Below are positions 10,111-17,139 of a stretch of 64,000 nucleotides of DNA, one piece after another. Under the pieces are notes generated by a model. It was not told where the DNA came from and made no database searches. It worked only from the letters and a program-made list of their open reading frames with translations. Both the position numbers and the translations under genes were made by a program. The stretch covers positions 62,001 to 126,000 of the forward strand of contig NZ_AJVF01000040.1 of assembly GCF_000262045.1 (NCBI RefSeq), in the 5' to 3' direction. Position 1 is the stretch's first letter. Every line of letters starts with the position of its first letter. The DNA is from Bacillus siamensis KCTC 13613. Its GTDB lineage: Bacteria; Bacillota; Bacilli; Bacillales; Bacillaceae.

Positions 10111-10158
10111 AAAAGCACCTCCAAACTTTAGGGTGTACCTAAAATCCGGGGTGCATTT
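10111..10158. terminator. Convergent hairpin after fosB and yitW (possible IS end remnant)
   Basis: Nested inverted repeats: outer GCACC (10115-10119) with GGTGC (10150-10154), inner TTTAGG with CCTAAA around a GTGTA loop, flanked by AAAA and TTTTC. It can end transcripts from both convergent genes. The GCACC...GGTGC arrangement with a TTTAGGG core also resembles the end of some IS3/IS150-type elements, a weak resemblance from memory. Confidence 0.45.
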
Positions 10159-10163
10159 TCTTA

Positions 10164-10472
10164 TTACTGAATCCCTAATGCGATTTTCGCGTAGCGTGAC
10201 ATTTTGTCTCTCGTCCACGGCGGATTCCAGACGATGTGAACCTCGGTCTCTTTTACATCCGGAATGTCAGCGAGCGCTTTTTTCACCTCGTCGACGATGA
10301 TCGGAGCGAGCGGGCACCCCATTGATGTCAGTGTCATTGTAACGTGCGTCAGGCCGTCGTCATCCATATCGACGTCGTATACGAGGCCGAGGTTGACGAT
10401 ATCGACGCCGAGCTCAGGGTCAACGACCTGCTCCAAGGCGCCCATGATGTTTTCTTTTAATGCTTCTTCCAC
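10164..10472 (-). CDS. yitW: MIP18/DUF59 family iron-sulfur assembly factor (YitW)
   Basis: 102 aa, GTG start at 10472 with AAGGAG 9 nt upstream. DUF59/MIP18 (SufT-like) proteins help deliver Fe-S clusters to client enzymes. Family features include VVDPELGVDIVNLGLVYDV (about 16-34), the conserved Cys53 in TSMGCPLAP, and the C-terminal VWNPPWTRDKMS. It stands between the acquired fosB and yitV. A role in cofactor assembly is inferred from the family; no partner gene lies nearby. Confidence 0.88.
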   Translation of the reverse strand: MEEALKENIMGALEQVVDPELGVDIVNLGLVYDVDMDDDGLTHVTMTLTSMGCPLAPIIVDEVKKALADIPDVKETEVHIVWNPPWTRDKMSRYAKIALGIQ

Positions 10473-10534
10473 GTTCCATCACTCCTTTTTCCTCAGTATA
10501 ACGTAAAAACGGCTTTTGTTAACACCTTTGTGCT

Positions 10535-11302
10535 TTATAAATGCTTATCGAACCAGGCGACTGTTTCTAAAACGGCGTATCTCGGGACTTTATGATCAGC
10601 CCGTTCGTCTTTCAGAAACTGAAGATGCTCCGGCCGGCTGCTGTAATGCGGTTTAATTGACTCATAAAAGCCTCGGGTCGGTGCATACGGTACGACTTTG
10701 TCCTGAACGCCGTGCCAGAACAACAGCGGTCGGCTGCGGAGTTTTTCCGGCTCCAGACTGAGATCAAACGGTTTAAGCCGCGCAAACAGTTCATCGACTT
10801 GTTCTTTTGTGACGTCAATATCGATATTCTGCTTTTGAATGTGGTCAATCTGCTGCTGAAAAAACGCCGTGTAGTTCGGGCTTCCCATCAGACTGACCCC
10901 GGCTTTGACCCAATCATACGCAGCCATCGCGCCGAATGTCGTTATCCCGCCCATTGACGTGCCCGCAAGACCGATCCGCCCGTCTTCAATCAGACCGCGC
11001 GTTTCAAAATCCTTTTTCAGCACGTCAAGCTCCTCGATTTCATTTAATACAATGTCCCAAAAATGGACGGCGAGCTCTTCCGCTGACAGCTGTTCAGCGC
11101 GTTCACCGTGGTAAAGAGCTTCCGGCAGCACGGCTCTGAAGCCCTTTTCAGCAAGCAGGTAAGCGAAATGAAGATTATGTTCCTTCGCGCTTGTAAAACC
11201 GTGAATAAAGAAAACAAGGGGAGCGGGACGGTCCCGATTTTCTTCTTTTACAATATGTAAAAACGGAATGCCTGATACGGTTTGATGATCAATAAGAATC
11301 AC
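10535..11302 (-). CDS. yitV: Alpha/beta-hydrolase, putative esterase (YitV)
   Basis: 255 aa, GTG start at 11302 behind GGAGGG. The hydrolase fold shows the oxyanion-hole block FFIHGFTSAKEHN (about 31-43), nucleophile Ser116 in GTSMGG, an acid in HGVQDKVVP, and a late histidine in ERADHKVP. No signal peptide, so cytoplasmic. Probable carboxylesterase of the YitV/peptidase S9-like group; substrate unknown. Divergent from yitU, with about 120 bp between starts. Confidence 0.85.
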   Translation of the reverse strand: MILIDHQTVSGIPFLHIVKEENRDRPAPLVFFIHGFTSAKEHNLHFAYLLAEKGFRAVLPEALYHGERAEQLSAEELAVHFWDIVLNEIEELDVLKKDFETRGLIEDGRIGLAGTSMGGITTFGAMAAYDWVKAGVSLMGSPNYTAFFQQQIDHIQKQNIDIDVTKEQVDELFARLKPFDLSLEPEKLRSRPLLFWHGVQDKVVPYAPTRGFYESIKPHYSSRPEHLQFLKDERADHKVPRYAVLETVAWFDKHL

Positions 11303-11422
11303 GTTGACTCCCTCCTTAGGATAACCCTAATCATAAGTGTAACATGTAGACAATAAAGATGGTAAAAAGCTACACTGTACATAAGATAAAAACAGCAAAT
11401 CATATGACAAAAGGAGTTATTT

Positions 11423-12235
11423 ATGGAGACAAAACCTTATCTCATCGCCTTAGATCTGGATGGAACATTATTAAAAGATGATAAAACCATTTCCCCTGAA
11501 ACGGCACGGACGATTCAGACGCTGAAAGAAGCGGGCCATCATGTCTGCATCTCAACCGGCCGCCCTTTCCGTTCCAGTTCGATGTATTATGACGAGCTTG
11601 GGCTGACAACACCGATTGTCAATTTTAACGGGGCTTTTGTCCACCATCCGAAAGACGAGTCATGGGGACGCTATCATACGTCTTTATCTGTCGATGTGGT
11701 CAGACAGCTTGCCGAACTTACAGAGACCTATCAAATACATAATGTGCTCGCTGAGGTCATTGATGATGTGTATTTTCATTATCATGATGAGCATTTAATC
11801 GAGGCGTTTCATATGAATACGGCGAATGTCACGTTCGGTGATCTGCGTGAAACGGTCAAAGAGGATGTGACGTCCGTATTGATTCACGCGAAGGAAGAGG
11901 ACGTGGCGCACATACGCGCGCATTTATCCGATGTGCACGCCGAGGTCATTGACCACAGAAGATGGGCAGCTCCGTGGCATGTGATTGAAATTATTAAACA
12001 CGGGATGAATAAAGCGGTCGGATTGAAGAAAATCAGCGACTATTACCAAGTGCCGAGAGAACGGATCATCGCGTTCGGCGACGAAGACAACGATCTTGAA
12101 ATGCTCCGGTTCGCCGGGTGCGGCGTCGCGATGGGAAACGGCACAGATGAAGTCAAACAGGCTGCTGACCGCGTCACGGGTTCAAATGAAGCGGACGGAA
12201 TCGCCGGGTTTTTAAAATCCTATTTCTCCCTATGA
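11423..12235 (+). CDS. yitU: HAD-superfamily (Cof type) phosphatase (YitU)
   Basis: 270 aa Cof/HAD-IIB hydrolase. Nucleophile Asp11 and general acid Asp13 in ALDLDGTLL, motif II Thr in ISTGRP (43-48), motif III Lys197 in MNKAVGL, and motif IV GDEDNDLEML with Asp220 and Asp224. These enzymes hydrolyse small phosphates such as sugar phosphates or flavin precursors; related Bacillus Cof proteins act on the riboflavin-pathway intermediate, so that is one candidate. AAGGAG precedes the ATG. Confidence 0.88.
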   Translation: METKPYLIALDLDGTLLKDDKTISPETARTIQTLKEAGHHVCISTGRPFRSSSMYYDELGLTTPIVNFNGAFVHHPKDESWGRYHTSLSVDVVRQLAELTETYQIHNVLAEVIDDVYFHYHDEHLIEAFHMNTANVTFGDLRETVKEDVTSVLIHAKEEDVAHIRAHLSDVHAEVIDHRRWAAPWHVIEIIKHGMNKAVGLKKISDYYQVPRERIIAFGDEDNDLEMLRFAGCGVAMGNGTDEVKQAADRVTGSNEADGIAGFLKSYFSL

Positions 12236-12246
12236 GATTTTCCCGC

Positions 12247-12275
12247 TCATAACCCGAAGCCTTCCGCCCATACTA
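12247..12275 (+). promoter_or_regulatory. Possible forespore (sigma-G/F-like) promoter
   Basis: TCATA (12247-12251) and CATACTA (12269-12275) are 17 bp apart. The second element matches the CATnnTA pattern of sigma-G -10 boxes, while the first only partly matches GCATA. It lies 46 bp upstream of the 49-codon gene at 12321. Inference only. Confidence 0.3.
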
Positions 12276-12320
12276 AAACAGACGACTCATCTCGTCTAAA
12301 TATGGAAGGGGGACATTGCA

Positions 12321-12470
12321 ATGGGTAAACGAAACAAATCAAAACGGTTTATTCAGCAAGGCAAGGACTCTGTCAGTCTTCATGACGCAAGATTTCCATA
12401 TCGGTCTACATTAGAGGAAGCACAGCATGATGCAGCAAAAGACGCAGCCGAAAGACAGGTTGACTTTTAA
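12321..12470 (+). CDS. Small conserved-type protein, 49 aa, unknown function
   Basis: Starts ATG 12321 behind GAAGGGGG and ends TAA 12470. The peptide starts MGKRNKSKRFIQQGKDS, with a strongly basic head, then an Ala/Glu/Asp-rich helix (LEEAQHDAAKDAAER). The stop overlaps the next start (TAATG), so it is coupled to yizC. Size, charge split and the sigma-G-like element upstream suggest a small sporulation-associated protein, but I do not recognise a named family. The good ribosome site, the coupling and an unbroken frame argue that it is real. Confidence 0.65.
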   Translation: MGKRNKSKRFIQQGKDSVSLHDARFPYRSTLEEAQHDAAKDAAERQVDF

Positions 12471-12667
12471 TGAGAAACGAACTGTTCTCTCAAGCCAAGT
12501 CATTTGTCCAGCAGGCTGTCATGATTGCTAATGGTTTCGAAGACGGCGACCGGGAAAAAGCTGTCTCACGCGCCAAAAATGCCGTGTCTTCCGCGTACGC
12601 CAATTCGACGGATGCAGAACGTCAGCAGCTGCACCAATTTCAGGATCAGCTGGAGAAATTGCAATAA
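12470..12667 (+). CDS. yizC: DUF3813 family protein (YizC)
   Basis: 65 aa, helical and soluble, starting at the ATG that overlaps the previous stop by one base. NAVSSAYANSTDAERQQLHQFQDQLEKL matches what I remember of DUF3813/YizC from Bacillus (core segment NAVSSAYANST). No catalytic motif and no signal peptide. Function unknown. Followed immediately by a strong terminator shared with the convergent ipi gene. Confidence 0.8.
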   Translation: MRNELFSQAKSFVQQAVMIANGFEDGDREKAVSRAKNAVSSAYANSTDAERQQLHQFQDQLEKLQ

Positions 12668-12706
12668 AAAAAGGCGCCCCGTCTGGACGAGGGCGCCGCT
12701 TTTTTA
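12666..12706. terminator. Bidirectional terminator between yizC and ipi
   Basis: A GC-rich stem GGCGCCC (12673-12679) with GGGCGCC (12691-12697) is flanked by seven A residues on the left and six T residues on the right, so it serves both convergent units. Confidence 0.88.
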
Positions 12707-13165
12707 TTTTACTTCAAATGTTTTTACCGTTTTCAGTCTTTTTCCGATCTGATCGGACTTTCCTAAAAACGTCACGGTGACCGTGTATGTCCCCGGTCCG
12801 GACGCGTTTTTCCACACATCTGAAAAGTCATACGTTTCATTCGGCATTAAGGTCATGGTCTGAAACGCCTGGGTAAACATTCTGTCTTTTGAATAACGGT
12901 ACAGTTCTTTGTTCTGTTGATCATGTACGGTCAATTCGAATTTCTGCCCTGAGCTGAATGTGAAATCAATCGGACTTTCGCTTTTGTTTTTTAAAGACAT
13001 TTGAAATTCGATCTGCTGATCCGTCTGCACAGGATTTACGGCTAATTCCGCTTGCTGTTCATTCATCTCTCCGGATACCTCCTCAGCGGGCTCCTTCTGC
13101 CCGGATTGACTGCTGCACCCGATCAGTAAAATGACCGGTAATAACAGGCCAAACAGCCACTTCAT
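12704..13165 (-). CDS. ipi: BsuPI-domain proteinase inhibitor as a lipoprotein (Ipi-like)
   Basis: 153 aa. Residues about 45-153 match the intracellular proteinase inhibitor BsuPI fold as I recall it (MSLKNKSESPIDF, SSGQKFELTV, YRYSKDRMFTQAFQ, YDFSDVW, PGTYTVTVTFLG). The N-terminus carries a lipoprotein signal peptide with lipobox LIGC (Cys17) and a polar linker rich in Glu/Gln. The protein is thus predicted to be exported and anchored outside the membrane, whereas B. subtilis Ipi was described as a 119-aa cytoplasmic protein inhibiting the major intracellular serine protease. It lies 14 bp after yitT, so it is in the same operon. Confidence 0.85.
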   Translation of the reverse strand: MKWLFGLLLPVILLIGCSSQSGQKEPAEEVSGEMNEQQAELAVNPVQTDQQIEFQMSLKNKSESPIDFTFSSGQKFELTVHDQQNKELYRYSKDRMFTQAFQTMTLMPNETYDFSDVWKNASGPGTYTVTVTFLGKSDQIGKRLKTVKTFEVK

Positions 13166-13179
13166 TCTATCCGCTCCTA

Positions 13180-14022
13180 TCAGTCTTTTCTGAAGAAACC
13201 AAAGATCCCCGTCGTTTGCACGATGTTTGTGAAGGCTTTCGGGTCGACCTCTTTCACGATTTTCTCAAGATCATACAATTCGTACCGCGTGATGACGATA
13301 ATCATCATTTCTTTCTGTTCGTTTGTGTAAGCGCCTTTTGCCGGCACCGTCGTAATGCCGCGGACCATTTTTCCGTAAATCGCTTCTTTGATTTCATCGG
13401 CTTTTTTCGTAACGATCATAGCGGTCAGTTTCATGTGGCGGGTATGAATGGCGTCAATCACCCTTGTTGTGACATAAAGAGCGACAAGGGTATATAATGC
13501 TTTCTCCCATCCTTGCAATAATCCTGCCGTCAAAATGATAATCCCGTTCAAAATGAAGAAATACGTGCCGACCGGTTTATCCTTCCATTTGGCCAGCACC
13601 ATCGACACGATATCAAGACCCCCTGTAGACGCGCCGAATTTCAGCGTTAAACCGATGCCGATGGCTGAGATGACTCCTCCGAATACGGTATTCAGGAGAA
13701 TATCGTGCGACAGTCTCATTTCCGGGAGAATTCCCATAAAGACGGACGTCAGCGCTACACTTAATATGCTGTATACAGTGAATGATCTGCCGACTTTCAG
13801 CCACCCTAACACACCGATGGGAATGTTTAAGAGGAACATGAGAACTCCTGTCGAAATATAAAAAGGGGCGTATTGATCAACGACGCTTGACAGCAGCTGG
13901 GCGACACCGGTAAAACCGCTGGCATATACATTCGCCGGTATCAGAAATAAATTCAGCCCCGCCGCATATAGAAACGCGCCGATGACGACGATTGCTAATT
14001 TTTTTACTTGTTCAAGTACCAT
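13180..14022 (-). CDS. yitT: YitT/DUF161 membrane protein with DUF2179 domain
   Basis: 280 aa. An N-terminal DUF161 region with five or six membrane segments (about 10-190; motifs ASGFTGVAQLL and KFGASTGGLDIVS) is followed by a cytosolic DUF2179 domain (about 220-275; GITTVPAKGAYT, IVITRYE, IVQTTGIFGFF). Paralogues occur in several copies in Bacillus. Substrate and role are unknown; the fold suggests a transporter or sensor. First gene of a two-gene unit with ipi, divergent from yitS. Starts at ATG 14022 behind GGAGGAG. Confidence 0.88.
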   Translation of the reverse strand: MVLEQVKKLAIVVIGAFLYAAGLNLFLIPANVYASGFTGVAQLLSSVVDQYAPFYISTGVLMFLLNIPIGVLGWLKVGRSFTVYSILSVALTSVFMGILPEMRLSHDILLNTVFGGVISAIGIGLTLKFGASTGGLDIVSMVLAKWKDKPVGTYFFILNGIIILTAGLLQGWEKALYTLVALYVTTRVIDAIHTRHMKLTAMIVTKKADEIKEAIYGKMVRGITTVPAKGAYTNEQKEMMIIVITRYELYDLEKIVKEVDPKAFTNIVQTTGIFGFFRKD

Positions 14023-14147
14023 GGCTTGCTCCTCCGCTCATTTTCATTATTAGCTTTTCCCTTAAAACAAAGTTTTGAACACTATTTTGCCACATTTATA
14101 TGATATAGTTGGCATCACTCTCACCAAATGGAAAGAAGGGAATTATG

Positions 14148-14999
14148 ATGACAGTTCACCTTATTGCTGACAGCGCCTCTGATCTGCCGAAATCTTACAT
14201 TGAAGAAAACCGGATCGGGTTCATTCCGCTGCACGTAACACTCGACGGAAACGAATATGAGGACGCGGTCACTATTCAGGCGGATCATATATTTCAAGCG
14301 ATGCGGGATGGGAAAGTCCCGAAAACATCCCAGGCATCACCGGATACGATAAAAAAAGTATTTTTACAATACGCGGAACTGGGAGAGCCGGCGATTTACA
14401 TTGCCTTTTCTTCAGGTCTTTCCGGCACTTATCAGACGGCCGTGATGGTCGCCAATGAAATCAAAGAGGAATTTCCCGATTTTGATTTACGGATTGTAGA
14501 TTCCAAATGTGCTTCATTGGGATGCGGCCTCGCGGTGATGCATGCGCAAACACTCTGTGTTAACGGGAATACAATACAAGAAATCGAAACGTCTGTAAAG
14601 AACTTTTGCGCACGGATGAAACATATATTTACGGTCGATGATGTCGCTTATCTCGCGCGGGGCGGCAGGATTTCAAAAACGTCCGCTTTTGTCGGCGGGC
14701 TTTTGAACATCAAACCGATCCTGCATGTGGCTGACGGCAGACTCGTGCCGCTCGAAAAATTGCGCGGACAGAAGAAACTGTTTAAACGGATTTTAGAAAT
14801 GATGAAGGAAGAAGGCGGCGATTGGCCGGATCAAGCGGTCGGAATCAGCTATGCCGACAATGAAGAGACGGCGCTTCGCATGAAAGAGATGATTGAAGAT
14901 GCGTTCGGTCCGAAAGAGATCATTCTTCATTCAATCGGTTCCGCCATCGGCGCCCACTCCGGGCCGGGAACGCTCGCGATTTTTTTCCTGAAGCCATAA
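14148..14999 (+). CDS. yitS: DegV family fatty-acid-binding protein (YitS)
   Basis: 283 aa from ATG 14148; a second ATG three bases earlier is possible, but GAAGGG gives better spacing to 14148. DegV/FakB proteins bind a fatty acid and present it to a fatty-acid kinase for phospholipid synthesis. Seen are [10 protein letters not shown] at 5-14, the ligand-contact motifs TSQASP (60-65) and [11 protein letters not shown] (87-97), [10 protein letters not shown], and KPIL. No signal peptide. The kinase partner (fakA type) is not in this window, so the assignment rests on the family. Confidence 0.88.
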   Translation: MTVHLIADSASDLPKSYIEENRIGFIPLHVTLDGNEYEDAVTIQADHIFQAMRDGKVPKTSQASPDTIKKVFLQYAELGEPAIYIAFSSGLSGTYQTAVMVANEIKEEFPDFDLRIVDSKCASLGCGLAVMHAQTLCVNGNTIQEIETSVKNFCARMKHIFTVDDVAYLARGGRISKTSAFVGGLLNIKPILHVADGRLVPLEKLRGQKKLFKRILEMMKEEGGDWPDQAVGISYADNEETALRMKEMIEDAFGPKEIILHSIGSAIGAHSGPGTLAIFFLKP

Positions 15000-15048
15000 T
15001 TTCCAATGCCGGCGGGCATCCTATCGTAAAGAAGGGAGGCTTTGCCGC

Positions 15049-15171
15049 ATGAAAGATGATGACAAAAAACCGCTGGATAATAACGCCTTAAATCAAAAAA
15101 AGAACCGGCTTGCCGAAAAAAACCGGCAGGCGGGAAAAAACCAGAATTCAAAAAAACCGGACCATCTGTAA
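15049..15171 (+). CDS. DUF3941-like small basic protein, 40 aa
   Basis: ATG 15049 to TAA 15171, with GAAGGGAGG 8 nt upstream. The peptide is lysine/asparagine rich (DNNALNQKKNRLAEKNRQ) and ends KKPDHL, resembling my memory of DUF3941 (DNNAL..., ...KKTDHL). It is 49 bp downstream of yitS and ahead of a strong terminator, so probably the last gene of that transcript. Function unknown; the family is confined to Bacillus-like spore formers. Confidence 0.65.
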   Translation: MKDDDKKPLDNNALNQKKNRLAEKNRQAGKNQNSKKPDHL

Positions 15172-15175
15172 ATGC

Positions 15176-15215
15176 AAAACAGCCCTCTTACCTTGGAAAA
15201 AGAGGGCTGTTTTTC
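15176..15215 (+). terminator. Terminator after yitS and the DUF3941 gene
   Basis: AAAACAGCCCTCTT pairs with AAGAGGGCTGTTTT around a short loop, followed by a T-run. No other gene lies between 15216 and the yitL terminator at 15299. Confidence 0.88.
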
Positions 15216-15298
15216 TGTACGGCCATAAGTGCGCCCGTTACAAAGTAACCCGGCGGACCTGATAAATAAATACAGGATACAGCGGATTTTGAGGAAAT

Positions 15299-15331
15299 AA
15301 AAAACATCGGTTTTTGTTCACCGATGTTTTT
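15299..15331 (-). terminator. Terminator of yitL
   Basis: AAAACATCGGT pairs with ACCGATGTTTT around a TTTTGTTC loop, with flanking A and T runs, immediately after the yitL stop at 15341. Confidence 0.85.
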
Positions 15332-15340
15332 GCAGAACAT

Positions 15341-16189
15341 TTATTGTTTTTCGTATGTCCAGCCGTTTTCCTGATACACTTTGCCGTTTTTCATCAGGTG
15401 CCCGAGCGCCCGCTTAAAGGCGGATTTGCTTAAATGAAACCGTTCGCGGATATCGTCAGGATGGCTTTTGTCTCCGTAAGGCATTGCGCCGTTTCTTGAT
15501 CTCAAATAGGTCAGAATCTCTTCTGCGTCAACCGAAAGCGCGTCCTGCTTTCTCGGCAGCAGCGACATGTTGACGGAGCCGTCTTCCTTCACCTCGATGA
15601 CACGCCCTGTCACGCGGCTGCCGAGTCTCGGCTCTTCCTTTCTTTCTGAAGGGTGAATAAATGCGCGGATGCCTTCATCTGTAATCAGAAAAGAGCCAGA
15701 TGCGATCAGTCTGTACACCGTGCCTGTCAAGTCTTTATTCATGACGTCTTCCTCTGCATCCGTAAATAATTCACTGATGATATCCTCAGGCGCCGGCTTG
15801 GCAAACATGCGTCCGCGGCTTGTCACCTTCAGCATGCAATACAGTCTGTCGCCTTTTTGCGGCCAGACGGATTTGTACGGAGGAAGATGCTCCGTTGCGA
15901 CAAGCGCGTCTTTCGACAAACCGACGTCGACGAATACGCCCATATCTTCCACTGCGTCCGTCACTTCCACCCATCCGTAATCATAAAAGCTGATGAGCGG
16001 CTTTTTCATTGTCGCCGCGAGTCTTTCCTGATGGTCGACGTAAATAAATACGTCCACTTCATCTCTGTCTTCGATATCCTCCGTGATTTCACTGTTATGT
16101 AAAAGAACCGTATCCTCGCCGTCCGTTAAAAAATAACCGAAATCGGTCTGGTGATCTATACTAAGCGTGAGCTGCTGCCCTGGTTTCAT
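15341..16189 (-). CDS. yitL: CvfB-family S1-domain RNA-binding protein (YitL)
   Basis: 282 aa from ATG 16189, preceded by AGGAAGGA; the longer in-frame reading adds 24 charged residues without its own ribosome site. CvfB proteins have tandem S1-type OB folds (here about 5-210) and a C-terminal winged helix (about 225-280, with MPYGDKSHPDDIRERFHLSK). The S. aureus homologue binds RNA and affects virulence gene expression; a post-transcriptional role is likely here. Divergent from yitK with 147 bp between starts. Confidence 0.87.
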   Translation of the reverse strand: MKPGQQLTLSIDHQTDFGYFLTDGEDTVLLHNSEITEDIEDRDEVDVFIYVDHQERLAATMKKPLISFYDYGWVEVTDAVEDMGVFVDVGLSKDALVATEHLPPYKSVWPQKGDRLYCMLKVTSRGRMFAKPAPEDIISELFTDAEEDVMNKDLTGTVYRLIASGSFLITDEGIRAFIHPSERKEEPRLGSRVTGRVIEVKEDGSVNMSLLPRKQDALSVDAEEILTYLRSRNGAMPYGDKSHPDDIRERFHLSKSAFKRALGHLMKNGKVYQENGWTYEKQ

Positions 16190-16336
16190 GTTATCGTCCT
16201 TCCTGCTTCGCCCGTCAGAGGCTGATGTTTTTCTCATTTTTTCCAATTCGCACAAATTCATGCTTTGTGCTGTTGGACATTTCTCTTTATTCTACTATAA
16301 TCAACACATAAGTGAAATGTTATAGGAGGTTTTCTC

Positions 16337-16828
16337 ATGGCAAAAGAAAGTTCTTTTGATATTGTATCCAAAGTTGAATTTCCTGAAGTGCAGAATGCGA
16401 TTCAGATGACGCTGAAAGAAATCGGCACGCGCTATGACTTTAAAGGATCTAAAAGCGATGTGACTTTAGAAAAGGAAGAACTTGTTCTGATTTCTGATGA
16501 TGAGTTTAAATTGAATCAGCTCAAGGATGTGCTGAGCGGCAAGCTGATTAAACGGGACGTGCCAACGAAAAACATTGAATACGGCAAAATCGAAAATGCA
16601 TCGGGAGGCACGGTGCGCCAGCGCGCGAAGCTTGTACAGGGCATTGATAAAGACAACGCAAAAAAAATCAACGCGGTGATTAAAAACTCCGGCTTGAAGG
16701 TTAAGTCGCAGATTCAGGACGACCAAGTGCGCGTCACCGGAAAAAATAAAGATGATCTGCAGCAGATTATTGCAGCCGTCCGCGGAGCAGACCTGCCGAT
16801 TGACGTTCAATTTATTAATTTCAGATAA
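16337..16828 (+). CDS. yitK: YajQ/UPF0234 nucleotide-binding protein (YitK)
   Basis: 163 aa, full family length, starting at ATG 16337 behind AGGAGG. Motifs [17 protein letters not shown] at the N-terminus, [11 protein letters not shown] (about 32-42), the [18 protein letters not shown] core, and the C-terminal [11 protein letters not shown]. Two ferredoxin-like domains are expected. YajQ proteins bind nucleotides, and some bind cyclic di-GMP to modulate transcription factors; which ligand applies here is unknown. Confidence 0.9.
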   Translation: MAKESSFDIVSKVEFPEVQNAIQMTLKEIGTRYDFKGSKSDVTLEKEELVLISDDEFKLNQLKDVLSGKLIKRDVPTKNIEYGKIENASGGTVRQRAKLVQGIDKDNAKKINAVIKNSGLKVKSQIQDDQVRVTGKNKDDLQQIIAAVRGADLPIDVQFINFR

Positions 16829-16930
16829 ATTATGTGATTCCTATTGATTATTGTCTCTATTTTCGGTAAATTTGGAGAAAGGGATTTTCACAGTTAAGTT
16901 TTGGAAACCCATGACAATTACATGAACGTT

Positions 16931-17050
16931 CTTATCAAGAGAAGCCGAGGGACTGGCCCGACGACGCTTCAGCAACCGGTGTAGTGGTTTACCCAAACCA
17001 TGACCAAGGTGCTAAATCCAGCAAGCTAAAAACAGCTTGGAAGATAAGAA
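16931..17050 (+). ncRNA. S-box (SAM-I) riboswitch aptamer controlling yitJ
   Basis: Starts CTTATCAAGAGAAGCCGAGG, pairing CTTATC (16931-16936) with GATAAG (17043-17048) as P1. Conserved S-box parts follow: GAGGGACTGGCCC, the GCTTCAGCAACC strand, the kink-turn-type CATGACCAAGGTGCTAAATCC region, and GCTTGGAAGATAAG. SAM binding stabilises P1 and lets the downstream terminator (17068-17097) form, turning yitJ off when SAM is plentiful. The 16829-16930 stretch upstream must hold the promoter; I could not pick -35/-10 boxes with confidence. Confidence 0.95.
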
Positions 17051-17067
17051 GAGAGACAAATGATTAC

Positions 17068-17097
17068 AAAGTCTTCTTCTTAAGAAGACTTTTTTTA
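17068..17097 (+). terminator. S-box expression-platform terminator
   Basis: AAAGTCTTCTT pairs with AAGAAGACTTT, followed by TTTTT, 43 bp before the yitJ start. It is the OFF-state hairpin of the SAM riboswitch; the antiterminator would pair its left arm with the 3' P1 strand and following AGAGA region. Confidence 0.92.
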
Positions 17098-17139
17098 TTT
17101 CTCTTTTTTCCTTGCTGAATGTGATGAAGGAGGCAAACA

